NCBI GenBank assembly: GCA_920105625.2
Contig: OV050032.1
Coordinates: 203,760,758-203,824,757, forward strand
Direction of reading: 5' to 3'
DNA: 64,000 bases
Origin: Clusia tigrina
Lineage: Eukaryota; Arthropoda; Insecta; Diptera; Clusiidae
Under the pieces are notes generated by a model. The model saw nothing but the letters and a program-made list of their open reading frames with translations, searched no databases and was not told the DNA's origin. Shown here in pieces: positions 32,841 to 42,949 of this stretch (position 1 is the first letter of the stretch; each line of letters starts with the position of its first letter). The position numbers and the translations under genes are program-made.

Positions 32841-35800
32841 GATTACTGAGTCATGCGTATTCTTACTGTTTCAGGACCTGTCATTCGCTCACGTCCTTTC
32901 ATTCTTTCACGGAATCTCAATCTCTCACGTCCTCTCATTCTCTCACACAATCTGACTCTTTCAAGTCCTGTCATTCTCTCACGTCTTCGCATCCTCTCAC
33001 GCAATCTCGCTCTTTCAAGTCCTGTCATTCTCTTACGTCCTTTCATTCTCTCAGGAAATCTCACTCTTTCAAGTCGTGTTATTCTCTCATGCCCTGTCAT
33101 TCTCTTACGTTCTCTCAATCTCTCACGCAATCTCACTCTTTCAAGTCCTGTCATTCTCTTACGTCCTCTCAATCTCTCACGCAATCTCACTCTTTCAAGT
33201 AATGTCATTTTCTCACGTCCTCTCATTCTCTCCCGCAATCTCACTCGTTCAAGCCCTGTCATTCTCTTACCTCCTCTCAATCTCTCACGCAATCTCACTC
33301 TTTCAAGCCCTGTCATTCTCTTACGTCCTCTCAATCTCTCACGCAATCTCACTCTTTCAAGCCCTGTCATTCTCTTACGTCCTCTCAATCTCTCACGCAA
33401 TCTCACTCTTTCAAGCCCTGTCATTCTCTTACGTCCTCTCAATCTCTCACGCAATCTCACTCTTTCAAGTCCTGTCATTCTCTTACGTCCTCTCAATCTC
33501 TCACGCAATCTCACTCTTTCAAGTAATGTCATTTTCTCACGTCCTCTCATTCTCTCCCGCAATCTCACTCGTTCAAGCCCTGTCATTCTCTTACCTCCTC
33601 TCAATCTCTCACGCAATCTCACTCTTTCAAGCCCTGTCATTCTCTTACGTCCTCTCAATCTCTCACGCAATCTCACTCTTTCAAGCCCTGTCATTCTCTT
33701 ACGTCCTCTCAATCTCTCACGCAATCTCGCTCTTTCAAGTCCTGTCATTCTCTTACGTCCTCTCAATCTCTCACGCAATCTCACTCTTTCAAGCCCTGTC
33801 ATTCTCTTACGTCCTCTCAATCTCTCACGCAATCTCACTCTTTCAAGCCCTGTCATTCTCTTACGTCCTCTCAATCTCTCACGCAATCTCACTCTTTCAA
33901 GCCCTGTCATTCTCTTACGTCCTCTCAATCTCTCACGCAATCTCACTCTTTCAAGTCCTGTCATTCTCTTACGTCCTCTCAATCTCTCAGGCAATCTCAC
34001 TCTTTCAAGCCCTGTCATTCTCTTACGTCCTCTCAATCTCTCACGCAATCTCACTCTTTCAAGTCCTGTCATTCTCTTACGTCCTCTCAATCTCTCACGC
34101 AATCTCACTCTTTCAAGCCCTGTCATTCTCTTACGTCCTCTCAATCTCTCACGCAATCTCACTCTTTCAAGCCCTGTCATTCTCTTACGTCCTCTCAATC
34201 TCTCACGCAATCTCACTCTTTCAAGCCCTGTCATTCTCTTACGTCCTCTCAATCTCTCACGCAATCTCACTCTTTCAAGTCCTGTCATTCTCTTACGTCC
34301 TCTCAATCTCTCACGCAGTCTCGCTCTTTCAAGTCCTGTCATTCTCTCACGTCCTCTCAATCTCTCACGCAATCTCACTCTTTCAAGCCCTGTCATTCTC
34401 TTACGTCCTCTCAATCTCTCACGCAATCTCACTCTTTCAAGCCCTGTCATTCTCTTACGTCCTCTCAATCTCTCACGCAATCTCACTCTTTCAAGCCCTG
34501 TCATTCTCTTACGTCCTCTCAATCTCTCACGCAATCTCACTCTTTCAAGTCCTGTCATTCTCTTACGTCCTCTCAATCTCTCAGGCAATCTCACTCTTTC
34601 AAGCCCTGTCATTCTCTTACGTCCTCTCAATCTCTCACGCAATCTCACTCTTTCAAGTCCTGTCATTCTCTTACGTCCTCTCATTCTCTCCCGCAATCTC
34701 ACTCTTTCAAGCCCTGTCATTCTCTTACGTCCTCTCAATCTCTCACGCAATCTCACTCTTTCAAGTCCTGTCATTCTCTTACGTCCTCTCAATCTCTCAC
34801 GCAATCTCACTCTTTCAAGCCCTGTCATTCTCTTACGTCCTCTCAATCTCTCACGCAATCTCACTCTTTCAAGCCCTGTCATTCTCTTACGTCCTCTCAA
34901 TCTCTCACGCAATCTCACTCTTTCAAGCCCTGTCATTCTCTTACGTCCTCTCAATCTCTCACGCAATCTCACTCTTTCAAGTCCTGTCATTCTCTTACGT
35001 CCTCTCAATCTCTCACGCAGTCTCGCTCTTTCAAGTCCTGTCATTCTCTCACGTCCTCTCAATCTCTCACGCAATCTCACTCTTTCAAGCCCTGTCATTC
35101 TCTTACGTCCTCTCAATCTCTCACGCAATCTCACTCTTTCAAGCCCTGTCATTCTCTTACGTCCTCTCAATCTCTCACGCAATCTCACTCTTTCAAGCCC
35201 TGTCATTCTCTTACGTCCTCTCAATCTCTCACGCAATCTCACTCTTTCAAGTCCTGTCATTCTCTTACGTCCTCTCAATCTCTCAGGCAATCTCACTCTT
35301 TCAAGCCCTGTCATTCTCTTACGTCCTCTCAATCTCTCACGCAATCTCACTCTTTCAAGTCCTGTCATTCTCTTACGTCCTCTCATTCTCTCCCGCAATC
35401 TCACTCGTTCAAGCCCTGTCATTCTCTTACGTCCTCTCAATCTCTCACGCAATCTCACTCTTTCAAGCCCTGTCATTCTCTTACGTCCTCTCAATCTCTC
35501 ACGCAATCTCACTCTTTCAAGTCCTGTCATTCTCTTACGTCCTCTCAATCTCTCACGCAATCTCACTCTTTCAAGTCCTGTCATTCTCTTACGTCCTCTC
35601 AATCTCTCACGCAATCTCACTCTTTCAAGCCCTGTCATTCTCTTACGTCCTCTCAATCTCTCACGCAATCTCACTCTTTCAAGTCCTGTCATTCTCTTAC
35701 GTCCTCTCAATCTCTCACGCAATCTCACTCTTTCAAGTCCTGTCATTCTCTTACGTCCTCTCAATCTCTCAGGCAATCTCACTCTTTCAAGCCTTGTCAT

Positions 35801-36050
35801 TCTCTTACGTCCTCTCAATCTCTCACGCAATCTCACTCTTTCAAGTCCTGTCATTCTCTTACGTCCTCTCAATCTCTCACGCAATCTCACTCTTTCAAGT
35901 CCTGTCATTTTCTCACGCCCTCCCAACACTCTCACGCCCTCCCAATTCCTTCACACCCTCTCCCATTATTGTTCTTTGTGCATTTTTTGTAGGCTTATTC
36001 TGCATTTCATATGAACCTGGACTTGACACTCCAACAAACTCCTCCCCTAC
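32841..36050. repeat. 54-bp satellite, about 56 units, with 324-bp and 702-bp higher-order repeats
   Basis: The unit combines TCATTCTCTTACGTCC, TCTCAATCTCTCACGCAATC and TCACTCTTTCAAGCCCTG. Marked variants show larger periods: AAGTAATGTCATTTTCTCAC at 33197 and 33521 (324 bases, six units), and CGCAGTCTCGCTCTTTCAAG at 34314 and 35016 (702 bases, thirteen units). With a stop-free unit of 18 codons, three frames stay open for about 1000 codons: minus strand GLERVRLRERLRGRKRMT repeats, and plus strand SPVILLRPLNLSRNLTLS and ALSFSYVLSISHAISLFQ repeats. Sense and antisense frames are equally open, and a random 54-base unit would leave a frame open about 40 percent of the time, so openness alone is not evidence for a protein. 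The tail 35970-36046 matches 32763-32838. Confidence 0.93.
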
Positions 36051-37194
36051 TTATCACATACGCGGTTTATACTTTCACTAATCGCTTCTGCGGAACTCCA
36101 TCTATATTCTGGCATATATAATTGTCCGTTTGTACGAGTATATATATATGCTCGCCCATATGCAGTCTTTGAGGCCAGTTTTGACCATTCAATCATTGAT
36201 GTGGTTGCAGAGACCATGCTCCCCTATCGAACCATATTCAATTCCACAGGCCAGAAAGGAAAATGTGTTTGTGGTCATGGCGAAAATGAACTCACACAAC
36301 GATTAATTAGTTGGCCCGGCTTACGGCTTGTGTGAGATCATTTGCCGCCCAGCCGCCAGCCAACAACACAACAACAGAGCCAAATCTATTGATTATTCAG
36401 GTTTGTTTGTGATTGAATAAAACAAAAGCAGGCAAACAGAACAGAAATCAAGAAGATATTCTTCATTGTTTTGCCATTTCAGTGAGTTTTTGTTGTCGAC
36501 AAGAAACACACAATAAAACTTCATAATTTATCTTGTTTAATATTAACGCAGAAAATCAAACCAAATAAAAATAGTTGATAATAAAATAATAATAAACCGA
36601 AGTAACGAAAAAAACAGTTCAAAGCACGCAGCGAAGGTCTTCCCAAGTTTAGAACTATTCTAGCAATTGAATAGGCTGAGTTCTCTTGAGGCTGAGGTAA
36701 ACGTACACGCGTACATATTTTCCATGTCGAAGGTCTTTTGTACCCAGCGCGAATTTGTTGTGGAATTTAATACAGAATGGAAATTATAATAATTGACGTC
36801 ATTCGCAATGACCAAAAAACAATTCGGGAGGCTTTTTTCCATAATTTTTGTCTATCTGTGTGTGTGTGTGAGTGTGTGTTCACTCACTCAGTCACTTGCT
36901 CTGTCAGTTAGTTACTTGCCCAGAGTACCATTCAAATATTATGTGCCTATATTAATGTTTATGTGTGAAAACATTAACTTCCTGGTTTGAAGCTGGTGTG
37001 CAAAGGTCTTCTCCATCATTGGGAAACTGGGAAAGACCGAAGAAAGACTTTCTGGTGGAACATTCAGAGGATGTAATATAATGGTGCAAATCGCACCATC
37101 CTAAGACACCTCCTGTGAATGCTAGACAATTGTTCAGTCTTATATTATAAGTCAATCTATCGATCTTTATATCATGATCATATTCAAACTCTGG
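36051..37194. other. Unique non-coding DNA
   Basis: GTGTGTG/CTCACTCA simple sequence at 36862-36900. No gene recognised. Confidence 0.4.
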
Positions 37195-37835
37195 TATTTT
37201 ATTGTTACATATTTTCAACTTATTCTTTTCATGTGTTCTGGATATCACTTCATTGATCTGGATCATAGCGTGTTCTTTCTCTTTTCAACTTATTCTTTTC
37301 CCTATTTCATTTTCATATTGATCTAGATCATTCCATGTTCTCTCTCTTTCCGTGTTCTCTTCAGCTTCTAGTCTTTTGTTGTTACACATTTTCAACTCAT
37401 TCTCTTCATGTGTTCTGGACATAATTTCATTGATCTGGATCATAGCGTGTTCTTTCTCTTTTCAACTTATTCTTTTCCCTATTTCATTTTCATATTGATC
37501 TGGATCATTCCATGTTCTCTCTCTTTCCATGTTCTCTTCAGCTTCTAGTCTTTTGTTGTTACACATTTTCAACTCATTCTCTTCATGTGTTCTGGACATC
37601 ACTTCATTGATCTGGATCATAGCGTGTTCTTTCTCTTTTCAACTTATTCTTTTCCCTATTTCATTTTCATATTGATCTGGATCATTCCATGTTCTCTCTC
37701 TTTCCATGTTCCCTTCAGAGATTCTGGTCTTTTGTTGTTACACATTTTCAACTCATTCTCTTCAGGTCTTCTGGACATCATTTCATTGATCGGGATCATT
37801 GCGTGTCCTTTCTCTTTCAATTGTTTTGCCTTTGC
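37195..37835. repeat. 177-bp tandem repeat, about 3.5 copies
   Basis: The phrase ATGTGTTCTGGACATCACTT starts at 37231, 37408 and 37585, and a diverged version at 37764, giving periods of 177, 177 and 179 bases. Each copy also holds an internal near-duplication (TCATTGATCTGGATCATAGC then ATTGATCTGGATCATTCCAT). Copies 2 and 3 are the most alike. No coding signal. Confidence 0.9.
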
Positions 37836-39054
37836 TTAGAGTGGTTCCATGGATTTGATGATTAGAGAGGCGAGGCGCCTCTGTGTTAGAAATCTTGAAA
37901 GTAAACGAAAGGAAAATCCTATAAATTGGTTACTTATCAGCGTTGCTCGCGACTGGACTTGAATTGAATTACGCTTTAATTATTTAGTCATTATCTTGTT
38001 AGCTGTTCCGTTGAGGTTGTTGTTGTTATTGTTGCTGTTGCCAGTTGTAAGCACGTGTGTGTTGGTTGGTTGTTGAGGTTGGTGTTGGTGTTAGTGTTGG
38101 TGTCGATAACATCACTTTTCGCTATTTTTATTATTCCCCAAGCCGAGTTCTTTACTTAATTGGATAGTCGCAACACCTGTCGTTGATCATAAAAATGAGC
38201 TTAACCCTAACCAAGGGCTTTAAAGGTTAAAAACGCGGAAGTTACTGATGTCGCCCATACTAATAAAGTACGGGATGGGGACGGTGACGGAACGGGACGG
38301 GTGCGGGGACCGTATAAGTAATTGTCTAAGGAGGAGCAATTATGTTGTGTTTCTCATATCGTATTATTTTATAAATTAATGTAATTAATGTAAATTTTTG
38401 CCCAACACATTTTAATGAATATTTTATTTGGTTCTTCTTTTCAGGTAAGTTGAAGCCGAAGAATTGTTTGAATTGTTCTTAACTGGATCCAACTGACGTC
38501 AGGAATTGTTATTTTCACAAAGTTTACGGAAACGGTATTTTAATTGTGTTCAAATTTTACATCGAGTCATCAAAGTAATTTGAATTGCCAACTGCTGAGG
38601 TCCATGTGCTCATTCATTGCCATTTGTGTATAATCGGTTTAAAGTGAGGAGTGTTTTATTGTTATGATTAAGACCTTTTTTAGGGTGATTCACCTAATCC
38701 AATGGAAGTGTTGTTGATCAAATAGTGAAGAGGCCCGGCTGAAAGTGATTTCATTTACACACTTCAGAGAGCGTTAAACTAAGGACCATGTTAGAAAAAT
38801 GTCCAGCTAATTGGGATAAGTCCGGGCGGCCCTTATTTGCAAATCATTGTTCCCTGGGGTACTTTGTTGTCATCCGATCGCCATAGATTTTCCCCATGTT
38901 CCTCCTTCGGTGTTACGGACCTACTCTGTGGCTTTAATGCAGCATTTCGTGTACTTACCGAATAGTGGGGAGGATCTGGTTATGTAGAATCATGACTGCT
39001 TTAGTTCCAGAGATGAGTTTGACCCTTCTGTGTGTATGTTGACTACGTGCTTGA
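37836..39054. other. Unique non-coding DNA
   Basis: A TTG/GGTTGG-rich tract lies at 38010-38104 and a GGGACGG-rich tract at 38272-38310. No gene recognised. Confidence 0.4.
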
Positions 39055-39422
39055 GGATGATAGATAGTTGGATAGAAAGATAGAAATAAAGATAGAAATA
39101 AAGATAGAAATAAAGATAGAAATAAATACAGAAATAAAGAAAGAAAAATAGATAGAAAGATAGATAGAAAGATACATAGAAAGATAGACAAGGGGGGTTT
39201 GATTCGGGCTAAAGCTCCCTCTCTACGGCTTCGGCCATTGTCTTTAGATGTTTCCCCTCCTCAGCACAAAAAAAAAAAAAAGAAAGATTGAAAGATAGAA
39301 ATATAGATAGAAAGATAGATAGAAAGATAGATAAAAAGTTCGATATAAAGATATATAGAAAGATAGAATGAAAGAAGATTGATAGATAGGCCCACAGAAA
39401 TATAGATAGACATATCGATAGA
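39055..39422. repeat. GATA/GAAATAAAGATA arrays split by a unique 80-base segment
   Basis: AGATAGAAATAAAGATAGAA repeats at 39055-39190 and AGATAGAAAGATAGATAGAA repeats at 39280-39420 are separated by 39191-39270. That segment reads TTTGATTCGGGCTAAAGCTC and on to CCCCTCCTCAGCAC, followed by poly-A, so it may be the tail of a retroposed insertion into the GATA array. Confidence 0.8.
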
Positions 39423-39429
39423 GTTGAGG

Positions 39430-39660
39430 TAGTCCGGAGAACCACCGTAGAAGGAGGTATCCAAGCACTCATACGTAGGGCATCAAGCACTCATACGTAG
39501 GGCTCCAATCACTCATACAAGTGATGCCCGCCCATTGCACTAGAAGCCTGTCAGTAGAAGGGATGAGATAGGCATTTATGCAAGGGAAGGAAAGCTACAC
39601 CAATCTTCAATCTTCGCTTTGCCTCTTTTATGAATGTCAGTTGCCAGTCCAGGGATAAGG
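39430..39660 (+). mobile_element. Dispersed repeat, copy 1 (partner at 50.55-50.72 kb)
   Basis: Words in the order CACTCATACAAGTGATGCCC, CCATTGCACTA, CGCCT/AGCCTGTCAGTAGAAGGG, GGCATTTATGCAAGGGAAGG, AGCTACACC and CTTTTATGAATGTCAG recur in the same order and spacing at 50575-50700, with about 70-75 percent similarity by eye. The ATACGTAGGGC..TCAAGCACTC phrase is itself duplicated here. This is a diverged interspersed element of unknown class, without a visible ORF. Confidence 0.5.
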
Positions 39661-40297
39661 AAATAAGTTCGAGGTTGAACTTGATTTATTTTGTGTATTT
39701 TTACCCCAATTTTATGTTTCAAGCTTTATGTTTCTATGTTCTCTGAACACTATGTTGTGTAACTAAACCCAAACACGCACTCAATCGCTGTTTTACGTTT
39801 GGTTCTAAACTTGTGTGATCGGCATTGCTGGATACTTATTCTGCCGCTTCTTTATGACTTTGCATGCTGTCGTCATTATTTCTTAGTGAATTATTTATTT
39901 TACCATTCACCTTTAGCATAAAATTCTTCTTGTTGGAATTAGTAATTGTCTTGTTTTCTCGTAGGCCTCGACCATTAATTTAACACGTGCCTGGAGTACC
40001 AAATCAGTTCCGCACTCTTCCAGTACAAATTGCATTGTTACTGAGCGTACTTAGAAAAGCCACTTACAAGTTAACAACCACTTTTAGTCAAATGTGACAT
40101 ACATACGCACGTATTAGGAGGGGCTCAGTCTGCGGAATACACAAGTTTTTGTTCAATGTAACAACAAATGAACAAAACAATGTATTGAAGATTCAAATCT
40201 CCTACTCGTGAACACCTCCCAAAGCTCTGCAGGTTACTATAGAAACACTGAGACAATTATGGTGGAAACTTCTATTTTAGAACTTTACATATGTACT
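39661..40297. other. Unique non-coding DNA
   Basis: Nothing recognised. Confidence 0.35.
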
Positions 40298-40376
40298 GCG
40301 ACCTCGGTAGCCTGTGGATAAGGTCGCTAGCTAGTCCGTCCACTTAGATATCGGGAGTACGAATCCCACGACTACA
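40298..40376 (+). pseudogene. tRNA-like sequence (Arg-type A and B boxes), tRNA relic or SINE head
   Basis: TAGCCTGTGGATAAGGTCG at 40308-40326 matches the D-arm/A box seen in arginine-type tRNAs (TGGCCTAATGGATAAGG), and AGTACGAATCCC at 40356-40367 matches the B box GGTTCGAATCCC in 10 of 12 positions. The spacing between the boxes is right for a tRNA. A clean acceptor stem and a confident anticodon stem cannot be drawn, so a functional tRNA is unlikely. A polymerase III-promoted SINE head is the main alternative. Confidence 0.5.
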
Positions 40377-40559
40377 TTTCATAGCAACATCATTTTAGAA
40401 CAATGAAGGGAAAGCTGGGAGTGATATACTCGTACATATACATATATTGCTTTTATTTGATCAGTGGCGGATCCAGAACATTGGCGAAAGACAAGTTTCA
40501 CAGGCGAAAATTTGTGTCCCTGGATAATATTTTACTGAATGATTGATAACTCATCAACC

Positions 40560-41262
40560 AATCCAACTGGCTTATTTGAAGTTCAGTTTAAAGTTCAGTT
40601 TGAAGTTCGATTTTTAGTTCGATTTGAAGTTCGATTTGAGGGTAAATTTGAAGTTCGGTTTGGAGTTCGATTTAAACTTCAATTTTTAGTTCGAGTTAAG
40701 GTTCGATTTAAAATTCGATTCGAAGTTCGATTCGAAATACGATTTGAACTTCGTTTTGAAGCTCTATTTAAGGTTCGATTTAAGGTTCGATTTGAAGATC
40801 GATTTAAAATTCTAATTGAAGTTTAATTTGAAGTTCGATTTGTAGATCGATTTTTAGTTCGATTTGAAGTTCTAATGGAAGTTCGGTTTGGAGTTCGATT
40901 TGAAGTTCTAATTGAAGGTCGGTTGGGAGTTCAGTTTGAAGTGCGATTTGAACTTCGATTTGAAGTTCAATTTGTAGTTCGATTTGAAGTTATAATTGAA
41001 GTTTGTTTTGTAGTTCGATTTTAAGTTCTAATTGAAATTCAGTTTGGAGTTCGATTTGGAGTTCTAATTGAAGGTCGGTTGGGAGTTCAGTTTGAAGTCC
41101 GATTTGTAGTTCGATTTGAAGTTCTAATGGAAGTTCGGTTTGAAGTTCGATTTGAAGTTCAATTTGTAGTTCGATTTGAAGTTCGATTTGAAATGCGATT
41201 TGTAGTCCGATTTGAAGTCGGATTTGTAGTTCTATTTGAAGTTTTCTCTATAATGACCGGAA
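40560..41262 (+). repeat. 12-bp minisatellite (GTTCGATTTGAA)
   Basis: Roughly 55-60 units of GTTCGATTTGAA and variants (GTTCTAATTGAA, GTTCAGTTTGAA, GTTCGGTTTGGA). One superunit is visible: GTTCTAATTGAAGGTCGGTT then GGGAGTTCAGTTTGAAGT, at about 40905 and 41063. The plus frame reads FEVRFEVRFE, a consequence of the 12-base unit and not a convincing protein. Confidence 0.9.
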
Positions 41263-41766
41263 TAAGAAAATGAGAAGGGTGTTAACTTAGCAAGGAAAGC
41301 TTCTCATTTTAATGGTCCTGAGCCCTTCTGAGGACTATCATCCAATACTATTGGAGAAATGCACCGTGGAAAAAAGAAGTCGAAACTGGCTGAATCTTCA
41401 AGCTAAGGAGCCCTTCTAGAAGTGTTTAATCCTAGGAATTATAGAGTTGATAAGCATGCCTCGAAACTGGGATTTTGAGTGATCACTGTAGCCTTAATTA
41501 CCATATAAATAATTTAGTTTTAGCCTCAGATGCCATCAGTAGGTTCTGTAGAGAAAATGATGAAACCTCACTACATCTGTTTCCTTAGCCCTCTTCTGGG
41601 TCCATTTCCCTTTTCTAGTTCCATTTCCCTGTTTTAGTTTCAGTTCCCACTTCTAGTTCCATTCCCAACTCTGCTTCCATTTCCCCACTTCTGCTCCCAT
41701 TTCCGACTTGTGGTTCCAGAACTTTCTGACTCATTTCGAAGTCACTGCAAACCAACATTACATAAA
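41263..41766. other. Non-coding DNA with TTCTAGTTCCATTTCCC repeats
   Basis: About six decayed TTCTAGTTCCATTTCCC units lie at 41603-41720. Otherwise unique. Confidence 0.5.
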
Positions 41767-41937
41767 ATGACTTGCACACAACCACAACCAGAGCCACAAC
41801 AACAACCAGAGCCAGAACTACAACAACCAGAGTCACAGTCACAATGCCAAAAAGAGTACGAAAGGCCCAGTGACGACGACAGTGACTCGAGAAAAAGTGC
41901 GAAACTGCCAAAAAATGTAATAGAAATTCTAAGATGA
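41767..41937 (+). CDS. Small ORF, Gln/Pro-rich then acidic, doubtful
   Basis: An ATG in good fly context (CATAAAATGAC) opens 56 codons to TGA at 41935-41937. Residues 4-30 are a QPEPQQQPE-type run from CCA/CAA-rich DNA, residues 33-42 include the acidic DDDSDS, and the end reads SAKLPKNVIEILR. The last part resembles the start of TALE homeodomains (LPKESVQILR in TGIF proteins), but a stop follows at once and the only GT nearby (AAAAAT|GTAATA) is a poor splice donor. It could be a stray exon, a pseudogene scrap or chance. I lean towards chance. Confidence 0.15.
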   Translation: MTCTQPQPEPQQQPEPELQQPESQSQCQKEYERPSDDDSDSRKSAKLPKNVIEILR

Positions 41938-42949
41938 GATAAAATACTGAACACCGGCTCCGAATACTGCCGCTGGCGTCTTGAGCTCACTTGTTCTTGC
42001 CTCATACGTACTATGGATGTGTTTATGTGTGGCATGTTGTGTGGTGTTGCGGTGGTGTTGCGGTGTTGTTGTGCGCCACTGCTTCTCATGCAAACGCCAC
42101 GCATAACAAATAGGAAAAAGAAAGCAAAATTCAAAATAAATAAACACATACAAAAGCGAAATTTAAGCAAAAACCTGAAACCCATAAAAACAGCAACAAC
42201 AACACCAACAACAACAACAAAAACAAAAAGCCAAAATACGACGAAAAAAAGCAAAAAGTACAAAAAAGTTGGTTACAAAAAATGAAACGAAAATTTGGCA
42301 ATGAACTTGAAACACGTGTAAAGCGAATGAATAATTTTCGGCACAGAAAAAACTGACAAAAATAAAACAACAACAACAACAACAACAACTCCGTTGATAT
42401 GCTCTTTTGGCCAAATGGCGAGTCAGGAAAGAGGCGGCACAAAAAACACATTAAGTACTTTTTAGATTCAACAAAAAATTCGTAAATGGCATCAAGTGGC
42501 AGTGGTGGCAGTGGCGGTGCCCAATCATCATCATGTTCGGACGAGCATTCTCTTTTTCGCTTTCGTAATTTGATTTATTTTTTGCTGGGCTGTTGTTTTT
42601 TTTTTCTTTCTGTGTTTTGCTCTTTTGTGCTTTTTTTCCAACGAATTTTAATTTAAATTTGCGGCGTAATAACCTAGATTCGTTCTATTTGGCCACAAAA
42701 CAAAAACAGCAACAACAACAACACCAACAACAAAATAATAATATTAAATAAATAAATAAATAAATAAAGAAAGAAAACATTAAACAAGAAAGCATTTAAA
42801 ATTCAAAGTGTTTACTGGTGTTGTGTGGCTGTTGTGTGTGTGTTGTTGTTGCTGTGGTTGTTGCTTAGTCATTTTCGTTGCCAAGCCTGTTGATTCCAAT
42901 GAATGCGGCTTGCAATTTTTTTCCCCCCCGACTGACATGACAAACTTAT
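41938..42949. other. Non-coding DNA with CAA microsatellites
   Basis: AACAAC tracts at 42190-42222, 42368-42391 and 42710-42734, an AAAT tract at 42744-42766 and TTG at 42842-42862. Frames on both strands here translate these tracts. Confidence 0.5.

Noticed and set aside
32843..36081. About 1000-codon ORFs on both strands
   Set aside because: Products of a stop-free 54-bp unit; sense and antisense are open alike. Kept only as a finding to test, not as genes.
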